A DNA stretch of 8,829 bases, taken from the NCBI GenBank assembly GCA_021159445.1, contig JAGGRV010000627.1:1-8829 (forward strand), given 5' to 3'. Below are positions 1 to 4,930 of this stretch, in pieces (within the stretch, counting starts at the first letter, position 1; the number at the start of each line of letters is the position of its first letter). Source of the stretch: Deltaproteobacteria bacterium (GTDB lineage: Bacteria > Desulfobacterota > Dissulfuribacteria > Dissulfuribacterales > UBA3076). The translations under genes were made by a program, and so were the position numbers. Under the pieces are notes generated by a model that was given only the letters and a program-made list of their open reading frames with translations, was not told where the DNA came from and searched no databases.

Positions 1-191
1 AGTTATTTTGCACAATTATTCGATGCCTGCGATGTCTTGAAGATAGGCAGTAACTATTCGAAAATTATACGAATTACAATAATACTCTGTTTTTATTGAT
101 AATTTTTGTTTAAGCGAAAATAATGCCAGAATTTTATGCTACTTATATAGCTATCTGATATAATTGAATAAATTATTTTTCGAAAACTTAA
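1..191. other. AT-rich stretch with no recognisable gene
   Basis: This stretch is strongly A+T rich and carries no open frame that looks like protein on either strand. The only long frame crossing it, minus strand from about 329 to 93, has a composition expected of translated AT-rich non-coding DNA. I see no promoter, tRNA or repeat here that I can support. Confidence 0.5.
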
Positions 192-383
192 GTAATAAAA
201 CAATCGAGATTTGTGACTACGACCAAGGAAAAGCTCGGGGTTAAGTGGAAAGGGCGTGAGGTGATCGGAGGGGATGGAAGTTATGAACTGAGGGAATCTA
301 CAGCACCTTACAAGGGCATTTTGGGGCATGAAAATGGCAGTTTAAGACTTCAAAACGCGTATTCTTGGAATAAAATCCAATGA
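192..383 (+). pseudogene. Unrecognised short open frame, possibly a gene fragment
   Basis: An open frame runs from after the TAA at 189-191 to a TGA at 381-383 (63 codons). The part from the GTG at 213 has protein-like composition, with charged and aromatic residues (KLGVKWKGREVIGG, then HENGSLRLQNAYSWN). There is no ATG and no clear Shine-Dalgarno sequence before the GTG. I do not recognise the family. The frame emerges from AT-rich DNA at about 205, which looks like a breakpoint, so it could be the C-terminal end of a lost gene. Its stop overlaps the ATG of the next remnant (ATGA at 380-383), which may be chance or a trace of an old operon. It could also be non-coding. Confidence 0.25.
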
Positions 384-516
384 ATGTCAACAACATAGCT
401 TGGTCCGACCCGGCCGAAATCGGCCGAGAAACAAGGCCTTCGACACCCTGAAAAAGGGTGATTCGATCCACACCCGCTATACGGAAGCGATCGCCATTTC
501 AGTGGAAAAACCGTGA
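380..516 (+). pseudogene. Frameshifted C-terminal remnant of a small unidentified protein
   Basis: The frame from ATG 380 reads MNVNNIAWSDPAEIGRE and stops at TGA 449-451. A frame shifted by one base picks up at about 430 with NKAFDTLKKGDSIHTRYTEA, continues IAISVEKP and stops at TGA 514-516. The second segment resembles the C-terminal end of small exported beta-rich proteins whose last lines read roughly 'KVGDxVxVxYTEALAISVEK'. That comparison is from memory and no family name is claimed. The break is best explained by loss of one base near 428-431. Two GC-rich inverted repeats lie inside: a perfect 7-bp pair at 411-426 and a 5-bp pair at about 445-460. Confidence 0.4.
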
Positions 517-583
517 ACCCTACAACCTGAGTAGTTACTTCCGGACTTGAATGGAGATGAAGAACTTGAATAGCCCAAAAAAT

Positions 584-652
584 CTAATGTGCATGCGTGG
601 CTTGATCCAGTATATCCGCAACCCATTTGTTGAGGCTTTTACCACCTAGGTT
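584..652 (-). pseudogene. HicB-family antitoxin C-terminal remnant
   Basis: On the minus strand, 22 codons ending in a TAG (rc of 584-586) read NLGGKSLNKWVADILDQATH followed by AH. This closely resembles the C-terminal ribbon-helix-helix tail of HicB-like antitoxins ('xGKSLNxWVxExLxxA'). Upstream on the same strand (above 652) the DNA turns abruptly into A/T-only sequence with no continuation of the protein, and no HicA toxin gene is visible nearby. It is therefore a short relic and not a working toxin-antitoxin system. Because the match is short, chance cannot be excluded. Confidence 0.4.
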
Positions 653-686
653 AAATAATTATTTTTAATAATAACAGTTAGTTATT

Positions 687-821
687 AATAAAAATGAGAC
701 CTCGTTATGGTATATTTATGTCATTAAAACAAATTATAACGAAGACCTATCATATTTATACTACACCAGTTGCTTACAAAACTCAAAAATGCATTTGCCC
801 ATTGTTGTAGGTCTCTTTATT
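687..821. repeat. Nested inverted repeat, possible structured RNA or decayed element
   Basis: Outer arms AATAAA(aat)GAGACCT at 687-702 and AGGTCTCTTTATT at 809-821 pair over 13 bp with one three-base bulge. Immediately inside the left arm, CGTTAT (703-708) pairs perfectly with ATAACG (736-741). A second AGACCT sits at 743-748, so the right arm AGGTCT could pair with either copy. The left AATAAA is also part of the A/T hairpin at 661-694, which makes the two folds mutually exclusive. No flanking reverse transcriptase or other gene explains it. Confidence 0.35.
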
Positions 822-951
822 TAAAAAATCACCGCTATGTTTTGGTCTGATAATGCCACCGGTGAAATAATTCTTAGATGAAATATTTAGAAAGAGGTTT
901 TTTCTTTAAATAAAATTCTCTGTTCTCTCTATGCCTCAAAAAACCCCGGGG

Positions 952-970
952 GTTGGGGCAGAGCCCCAAC
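952..970. repeat. GC-rich perfect hairpin
   Basis: GTTGGGG (952-958) and CCCCAAC (964-970) form a perfect 7-bp stem around the loop CAGAG, preceded by an AACCCCGGGGG run that can compete for pairing. It stands out from very AT-rich surroundings. It resembles short interspersed palindromes of the 'GTTGGGGxxxxxCCCCAAC' type that I recall from deltaproteobacterial genomes. No T-tract follows, so it is a poor terminator candidate. Confidence 0.4.
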
Positions 971-1104
971 AGCAATATTGTCAGCGACTTAAAATGATGG
1001 TGATTGATAGAGAAAAAATAATAAAACGACAATCATTTGACGTATTTTAATTTGAAAAATTCACGGTGAAATAAAGTGGAATACAACACCCATTCTCAAA
1101 AAGG

Positions 1105-1120
1105 TAAGGAACGGGGGATA
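1105..1120 (+). repeat. Relic of the terminal repeat of the window's MITE-like element
   Basis: The 16 bases at 1105-1120 match the left end of the elements at 3143 and 4137 (TAAGGAACGGGAGATA) with one substitution. About 16 bases further on, TTCAAGGC also occurs in the element interior. This is consistent with an internally deleted third copy. The match is short, so confidence is limited. Confidence 0.35.
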
Positions 1121-1167
1121 TGGTTTGTTTACATCTTCAAGGCTTCTACCCAACCTCCTTTTTTTCA

Positions 1168-1197
1168 TTGCAATTATCCTCAGGCCGACAATATAAT
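1168..1197 (+). promoter_or_regulatory. Sigma70-like promoter of the ump operon
   Basis: TTGCAA at 1168-1173 and a perfect TATAAT at 1192-1197 are separated by 18 bp. They lie 34 bp upstream of the first ump ATG. The -35 box matches TTGACA at four of six positions. Confidence 0.55.
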
Positions 1198-1223
1198 CCC
1201 CTGTTCATATTGGGATAGTCGGC
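1184..1223. promoter_or_regulatory. Inverted repeat overlapping the ump -10 box and leader
   Basis: GCCGAC (1184-1189) pairs with GTCGGC (1218-1223), and TCCC (1197-1200) pairs with GGGA (1212-1215), around an 11-base centre. The dyad covers the -10 box and reaches to within 8 bases of the umpA ATG. It could be a repressor operator. Only its right arm and centre are likely to be transcribed, so a leader RNA hairpin is less likely. Confidence 0.35.
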
Positions 1224-1230
1224 GGAAACT

Positions 1231-1998
1231 ATGACTCGGGAAAAAATGCTCACTGTAAACACCCAGGTGCTTTTTGCGGCCCTGAAAAAACTGCGGGATG
1301 CCTTTACCGACCTGTTGCCTATTATCCTGGTTATTGCCTTTTTTCAGCTTGTTGTGCTAAGGCAGCCGTTGCCGCTGTTGGGCGAGGTGGTCCTGGGCGC
1401 CCTTCTGGTTGTGACAGGGTTAAGCCTGTTTATTCAGGGGCTTGAGATGGGCCTGTTTCCCATCGGCGAGGCAATGGCGCATGCCCTGGCTCGTAAGGGA
1501 AGCGTTTTATGGCTGTTGTCTTTTGCCTTTGCCCTCGGTTTTTCAACCACTGTGGCGGAACCCGCTCTTATTGCCGTGGCTGGAGAAGCAGCCAAAATAG
1601 CCAGTCAGGCCAACCTAATTGATCCAGGCGAAGAATCACTTCGGGGATATGCCCTGGGCCTGCGGCTGACCGTGGCCTTCTCCGTGGGCCTGGCCATCCT
1701 GGTCGGGGTGTTGCGCATTATCCTGGGCTGGCCTGTCCATTACCTGATTATAAGCGGCTACGTTATTGTGATGCTGATGACGATAATCGCGCCGGAAGAA
1801 ATTATCGGCCTGGCCTATGACGCCGGCGGTGTCACCACATCCACTGTAACCGTGCCTCTGGTAGCAGCCTTGGGAGTCGGGCTGGCCTCAAGCATTAAGG
1901 GCCGCAGCCCGTTGTTGGACGGCTTCGGGCTTATCGCCTTTGCCTCCCTGCTGCCCATTATATTTGTCATGGGCTATGGGCTGATAGTTTTCGGTTGA
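1231..1998 (+). CDS. umpA: DUF1538 membrane protein, UmpA-like cation/proton antiporter subunit
   Basis: This 255-residue, very hydrophobic inner-membrane protein has about seven predicted membrane segments (near residues 29-45, 50-71, 92-117, 144-166, 169-187, 201-221 and 232-254). The DUF1538 hallmarks are GFSTTVAEPAL (103-113), AYDAGGVTTSTVTVPL (195-210) and LDGFGLIAFASLLPI (229-243). The conserved Thr/Ser/Glu in the first two are candidate ion-path residues by inference. The family is named from the UmpA/UmpB pair of Halomonas, reported to act together as a Na+(Li+,K+)/H+ antiporter. Assigning A to the first gene follows gene order only. The next gene is a paralogue starting 18 bp after this stop, so the two are almost certainly co-transcribed. 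ATG 1231 has only a weak GGCGGA ahead of it, and ATG 1246 is a possible alternative. Transport activity in this organism is inferred. Confidence 0.85.
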   Translation: MTREKMLTVNTQVLFAALKKLRDAFTDLLPIILVIAFFQLVVLRQPLPLLGEVVLGALLVVTGLSLFIQGLEMGLFPIGEAMAHALARKGSVLWLLSFAFALGFSTTVAEPALIAVAGEAAKIASQANLIDPGEESLRGYALGLRLTVAFSVGLAILVGVLRIILGWPVHYLIISGYVIVMLMTIIAPEEIIGLAYDAGGVTTSTVTVPLVAALGVGLASSIKGRSPLLDGFGLIAFASLLPIIFVMGYGLIVFG

Positions 1999-2016
1999 CA
2001 AACAGGAGCGCTACAA

Positions 2017-2817
2017 ATGGCTTTTTTTATTGATTTTGCCAAAATACTGCTTGCCACCTGCCGGGATGTGCTGCCGATCATTGTCCTGATAACCTGCTTC
2101 CAATTGCTGGTATTGCGTCAGCCTATTCCGCACCTGCGTCGTCTCATTATTGGCGGAGTGTATGTGGTTATAGGACTGGCCCTGTTTCTTGCCGGGCTTG
2201 AAAAGGCCTTGTTTCCCCTTGGTAAAATAATGGCCGCCCAGTTGTCGGATCCAACTTTCATTTACTGCTCGGAAGCGGCTGTTGCCCAAGCGGACTGGAA
2301 AGCCTACGGCTGGATTTATCTTTTTGCCGCCATGGTCGGCTTTGCCACCACCATTGCCGAACCAGCGCTCATCGCGGTTGCTTATAAGGCCAATGAGGTG
2401 TCCGCCGGCACCATCAGCCAGTGGGGATTGCGCATAACAGTGGCACTTGGCGTTGCCGTCGGCATCAGCCTGGGCACTTACCGAATTGTCAGCGGCACAC
2501 CACTCTACATATACATACTGGCAGGATACCTGGTTGTTGTCGCGCAGACCATATTCGCGCCCAAAAACATCATCCCCCTGGCTTACGACTCCGGCGGGGT
2601 TACCACATCGACAGTGACCGTGCCCCTGGTGGCTGCGCTCGGTCTGGGATTATCATCCACGGTTCCCGGCTGCAATCCGGCCCTGGATGGCTTCGGCCTT
2701 ATCGCTTTTGCAAGTCTGTTCCCGATTATTACCGTACTGGGTTATGCTCAATATATGCACTGGTCCGTAAACCGCAGCAAAAAATCTCCCAAGGAGGATA
2801 ATAATAATGCGATTTAA
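2017..2817 (+). CDS. umpB: DUF1538 membrane protein, UmpB-like cation/proton antiporter subunit
   Basis: This 266-residue polytopic membrane protein is clearly paralogous to the preceding gene. It repeats the same landmarks: QLLVLRQPIPHL (29-40), GFATTIAEPALIAV (108-121), AYDSGGVTTSTVTVPLVAAL (189-208) and LDGFGLIAFASLFPI (223-237). It differs by an extra stretch of roughly 15 residues (about 80-98, with a Cys and two Trp) before the third membrane segment. It also has a charged, presumably cytoplasmic tail (VNRSKKSPKEDNNN). In the described system both subunits are needed for antiport, and some bacteria carry the two domains as one protein. AGGAG about 9 bp upstream supports ATG 2017. Its last four codons overlap the P-II-like gene, and the Shine-Dalgarno of that gene lies inside this coding sequence, which points to translational coupling. 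Confidence 0.87.
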   Translation: MAFFIDFAKILLATCRDVLPIIVLITCFQLLVLRQPIPHLRRLIIGGVYVVIGLALFLAGLEKALFPLGKIMAAQLSDPTFIYCSEAAVAQADWKAYGWIYLFAAMVGFATTIAEPALIAVAYKANEVSAGTISQWGLRITVALGVAVGISLGTYRIVSGTPLYIYILAGYLVVVAQTIFAPKNIIPLAYDSGGVTTSTVTVPLVAALGLGLSSTVPGCNPALDGFGLIAFASLFPIITVLGYAQYMHWSVNRSKKSPKEDNNNAI

Positions 2818-3145
2818 GATCATTTTAGCACCAGTTAAAACTGAAAAAACCGATCGGGTTGTTGACGCGGCCAAGCGGGCCGGCGCCACAGGTGCGACAA
2901 TTATTCCGGCGCGGGGCACCGGCATGCATGAGGCGAAGACATTTTTCGGCCTCACCCTGGAGGTTCAGACCGACGTCATCATGTTTCTGATTGAAGAACA
3001 TATTGTCCAGGATATTTTAGATGCCATAAAAGTCGCCGGAGAGTTCAGCAAACCGGGGACCGGCATTGCCTTTGTTTTGCCGGTGGAACAAGTGATTGGC
3101 TTGGAGAGCGAGATGGAGCGATTTAGGGAAAAGGCGTGTGATTAG
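2807..3145 (+). CDS. P-II-like regulatory protein of the ump operon
   Basis: This 112-residue protein has the P-II (GlnB/GlnK) ferredoxin-like layout: a first strand FKIILAPVK (3-11), helix TDRVVDAAKRAGATGATI, a loop at about 35-55, strand VIMFLIEEHIVQDILDAI (57-74) and the C-terminal signature GTGIAFVLPVEQVIGL (84-99). Canonical P-II proteins read GDGKIFVFDV there, so the family Lys is replaced. The T-loop is short and lacks the uridylylated Tyr of GlnB (it reads TGMHEAKTFFGLTLEVQ). P-II proteins form trimers that bind ATP/ADP and often dock on transporters through the T-loop. The expected role is gating the UmpAB antiporter in response to nucleotide state, which is inference from operon position. 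AAGGAGG seven bases before ATG 2807 is a near-ideal ribosome site. The TAG stop falls on the first bases of a repeat element, so the native C-terminus may have been trimmed. Confidence 0.8.
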   Translation: MRFKIILAPVKTEKTDRVVDAAKRAGATGATIIPARGTGMHEAKTFFGLTLEVQTDVIMFLIEEHIVQDILDAIKVAGEFSKPGTGIAFVLPVEQVIGLESEMERFREKACD

Positions 3146-3302
3146 GAACGGGAGATAAATAAGTTGAACAAAAATTAATAGGATTTTTTGTTGTATTCAA
3201 GGCGCGAGGAGCGAGCATAACGGGTTATGTGATCGACGAGCAACGAAGAAGACGGCAAAAAAGACATTAATTTGTTCAAGTTATTTATTGTACGTTCCTT
3301 AG
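3143..3302. mobile_element. MITE-like near-palindromic element, copy 1
   Basis: This 160-bp non-coding element matches copy 2 over 158 bp (3145-3302 against 4141-4298) with a single substitution (T at 3179, C at 4175). The ends are inverted repeats of about 30 bp: GGAACG, ATAAATAA and TTGAACAAA on the left recur reversed on the right as TTTGTTCAA, TTATTTAT and CGTTCCTTAG. The interior is also dyad-symmetric, with TTTTTTG against CAAAAAA and a central CATAAC-GG-GTTATG. The whole unit could fold into one long hairpin. It encodes no protein, so movement would need a transposase elsewhere. The outermost bases of the left end (ATTAGG) differ from copy 2 (CTAAGG), and the element provides the stop codon of the P-II-like gene. 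It may also act as its transcript end. Confidence 0.85.
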
Positions 3303-3331
3303 TATCCTTTTTATGTTCAGTTAATACCATT

Positions 3332-3369
3332 GTATAGCTCCGGCAATTGGTGCTGGCCGGTCCCTATAC
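3332..3369 (-). terminator. Imperfect hairpin just after the small basic gene
   Basis: GTATAG (3332-3337) pairs with CTATAC (3364-3369), and inside these CCGG pairs with CCGG across a 2/3-base internal loop. The hairpin starts directly after the stop codon of the minus-strand gene ending at 3370. Neither strand has a T-run after the stem, so it is not a classical Rho-independent terminator. A 3'-end stabilising hairpin is equally possible. Confidence 0.3.
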
Positions 3370-3522
3370 TTATCGGTCCTCCGTTGAAGAGGTTGGGTTT
3401 TTTTTAGTTTCATCGGTTTCAACCGCCTTGTTTTTCAGCTTGCTTTGCCTTTTTTCCTCTTTCTTTTTTTTCTTGTCCAATTCTTTTTGACGTTTTTTGA
3501 ACTGGTAATGAGATTTTGCCAT
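3370..3522 (-). CDS. Small lysine-rich protein downstream of the cold-shock gene
   Basis: This 50-residue, highly charged protein starts MAKSHYQFKKRQKELDKKKK, continues with a Lys/Glu-rich segment to about residue 32, and ends in a polar tail of Thr, Ser and Asp/Glu. No membrane segment or signal is present. The first two thirds should form one long charged helix, plausibly nucleic-acid or ribosome associated (inference). Small proteins beginning MAKS-x-x-x-F-x-KRQKE are a recurrent hypothetical family that I recall near cold-shock genes. I chose ATG 3522 because AAAGGA lies about 8 bp upstream on the minus strand. The frame extends to 3684, but that longer start would run through the csp terminator at 3622-3657. 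It lies 154 bp after csp on the same strand. Confidence 0.6.
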   Translation of the reverse strand: MAKSHYQFKKRQKELDKKKKKEEKRQSKLKNKAVETDETKKNPTSSTEDR

Positions 3523-3621
3523 GGCTTTTCCTTTCTGGTCGGTTGCCGGATCGATAAGATCGCTGATAACAGGGAAAAGAATCTTAGCCGGCATAATTGT
3601 GGTTTGATGCAAGCGATCATT

Positions 3622-3657
3622 AAAAAAGGCATCCCCTGTTTCACAGGAGATGCCTTT
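3622..3657 (-). terminator. Rho-independent terminator of the cold-shock gene
   Basis: Read on the minus strand, an 11-bp stem GGCATCTCCTG/CAGGGGATGCC (one G-U pair) closes a TGAAA loop and is followed directly by TTTTTT. It lies 19 bp after the csp stop. It should separate csp from the small basic gene, possibly with read-through. Confidence 0.85.
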
Positions 3658-3676
3658 AATTGCCTTAAAAAGCAGG

Positions 3677-3877
3677 TTAGGCAATGGTCACATTGACAGC
3701 AGCCGGACCTTTTGGCCCTTGCTCGATGTCAAAGGTCACACGCGCACCTTCACTGAGGGATTTAAAACCGGTCGCATTGATTGCGCTATGATGCACAAAT
3801 ACATCCGGTCCGTTTTCCTGTTCGATGAATCCAAAACCTTTGCGGTCATTAAACCACTTAACAGTTCCATTTGTCAT
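3677..3877 (-). CDS. Cold-shock protein (CspA family RNA chaperone)
   Basis: This complete 66-residue single cold-shock domain protein matches the family's usual length of 65-70 residues. It carries TVKWFN (5-10), RNP1 as KGFGFI (13-18), RNP2 as VFVHHSAI (26-33) and the C-terminal strands RVTFDIEQGPKGPAAVNV. These motifs form the aromatic patch that binds single-stranded RNA or DNA. The protein acts in the cytoplasm to melt mRNA structure and can be constitutive or cold/stress-induced. The sequence alone does not say which. AAAGGAGG about 8 bp upstream (around 3886-3893) is a strong ribosome site. A good terminator follows. The gene and the small basic gene after it form an isolated unit enclosed by two direct copies of the MITE-like element. 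Confidence 0.97.
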   Translation of the reverse strand: MTNGTVKWFNDRKGFGFIEQENGPDVFVHHSAINATGFKSLSEGARVTFDIEQGPKGPAAVNVTIA

Positions 3878-4136
3878 AATATCATCCTCCTTTTAAAAAA
3901 TTTCAACGTTGCAAACTGAAGGATGGTAGCGTTTAACAAACGGATAATTCCCACAGAAAGAAACCCTCCCGCCAATTTACAGCGGGACTTAATTGATAAC
4001 ATATGTTAAGCACCTTTAAATGTAATAGCAAGCCAAATATTTATTTTTTGTGGGTATGCACCAAAACAATTACAAGAAGAACGAAAGAGCAGGTCAAACT
4101 AGTTAATTACGTTTTCCAATTTCACTCAATTTCATA
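3878..4136 (-). promoter_or_regulatory. Leader and upstream region of the cold-shock gene
   Basis: These 259 bp contain no protein-like frame and presumably hold the csp promoter and 5' leader. TCCCGC (3967-3972) and GCGGGA (3982-3987) form a perfect 6-bp hairpin, followed on the minus strand by a pyrimidine-rich stretch. This could be a leader structure or weak attenuator. A marginal promoter (TTGCTA, 17 bp, TAACAT) can be drawn at about 4033-4004 on the minus strand, but each box matches only four of six consensus bases. Long structured leaders are typical of cold-inducible csp genes. Confidence 0.35.
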
Positions 4137-4298
4137 CTAAGGAACGGGAGATAAATAAGTTGAACAAAAATTAACAGGATTTTTTGTTGTATTCAAGGCG
4201 CGAGGAGCGAGCATAACGGGTTATGTGATCGACGAGCAACGAAGAAGACGGCAAAAAAGACATTAATTTGTTCAAGTTATTTATTGTACGTTCCTTAG
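4137..4298. mobile_element. MITE-like near-palindromic element, copy 2
   Basis: This 162-bp element has perfect outer termini CTAAGGAACG and CGTTCCTTAG and lies in the same orientation as copy 1, 996 bp downstream. The extended terminal repeats and central hairpin are as in copy 1. No long target-site duplication is visible at either copy. The left flank here ends in TA and the right flank of copy 1 begins with TA, while the outer flanks do not match. A degraded HDOD/GAF gene begins directly at its right edge. Confidence 0.85.
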
Positions 4299-4869
4299 CA
4301 CAGATACTGTTGAAGAAGACGACGCCAAGCTTAGAACAGCACAAGAGGTTTTTGGGTTTGCCCGGTCTGATGCAAAAGGGCTCATATTAGAAGCCGAACA
4401 GGAGGTTCATCAAATAGCGCAATCATTGGACATCGAATGAGCCACCCGAACTGCTACACGTCTCGGTTTCTGATACAAATCATGAAAAGGAACAAAACCT
4501 GGTCCGCGGCGTGAGAGACATATCGTTACTTCAAGCCACACTTCAAAATCTTTTGGAAATTTATGGACAAGAAGCCATTCTAAACGTCATCCAACAAGGG
4601 CTCCAAGTGTTGTTTGATGTAAACCGAGCCCTCTTTTTACTTCTTGACCCTGGAAAGCAGGCTTTAATTGGCAAAGGTGGACTGGAACCAACGCAAGATA
4701 CCCTGATCAAGGAATTAGTTATTTCTCTTCAAGCAAAAAAATCCCTTATAGTACAGTCCCTTCAACAAGGAATTCCTCTGGATTCTTTTGACCATCAAAA
4801 AAGGTCGATCTCAGCATTATAGACACTCAAGTCATTCGCTTGATTGGAAAAAGCGGAATCTGTGCTTAG
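4299..4869 (+). pseudogene. Decayed HDOD/GAF signalling protein, C-terminal part
   Basis: Three reading frames join into one protein fragment. Segment one (to TGA 4438-4440) reads KLRTAQEVFGFARSD and so on to AQSLDIE. Segment two, shifted by one base, starts PPELLHVSVSDTNHEKEQ at about 4442 and runs through RDISLLQATLQNLLE, QGLQVLFDVNRALFLL and IPLDSFDHQ. Segment three, after apparent loss of one A in the A-run at 4797-4802, reads KVDLSIIDTQVIRLIGKSG and stops at TAG 4867-4869. This matches the region after the HDOD domain and the start of the GAF domain in HDOD-GAF signalling proteins. The HDOD domain itself is missing: the coding remnant begins at the edge of MITE copy 2. The end of the GAF domain is also absent. 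No function is expected. Confidence 0.65.
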
Positions 4870-4930
4870 GAAAATCTGTGATCCGGACGGAAAACGTCAT
4901 TCACAACAACCTAGCTGGCTTGATGCTGGT

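Larger units (their letters stand above)
653..1167. other. Long AT-rich intergenic region with several inverted repeats
   Basis: No protein-like frame was found on either strand in about 515 bp. What it holds is structure: an almost pure A/T hairpin at about 661-694 (14-bp arms with two mismatches, loop AGTTA), the nested inverted repeat at 687-821, a GC-rich hairpin at 952-970 and a repeat-element relic at 1105-1120. The 11-mer CGGTGAAATAA also occurs twice, near 860 and 1062, which may be chance. Confidence 0.5.

Noticed and set aside
93..329. Minus-strand frame of 78 codons
   Set aside because: It crosses AT-rich DNA, has no ribosome site and has an unprotein-like composition; the plus strand of the same region looks more coding.
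584..652. Working HicAB toxin-antitoxin system
   Set aside because: Only about 22 codons of an antitoxin-like tail remain and no HicA-like frame is adjacent.
687..821. Retron msr-msd region
   Set aside because: The inverted arms are suggestive, but there is no reverse transcriptase gene downstream and no conserved branching-G context could be identified.
2011..2289. Minus-strand frame opposite umpB
   Set aside because: It is the antisense shadow of a clear DUF1538 gene.
2653..2955. Minus-strand frame opposite the umpB end and P-II-like gene
   Set aside because: It is antisense to two well-supported overlapping genes and has no ribosome site.
3445..3919. Two plus-strand frames opposite the small basic gene and csp
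   Set aside because: They are the complement of csp, its terminator and the Lys-rich gene; the Phe/Leu-rich start is the reverse of Lys codons.
3143..4298. Composite transposon carrying csp
   Set aside because: The bracketing elements are 160-bp non-coding repeats and no transposase lies between them, so only a MITE-bracketed segment can be claimed.
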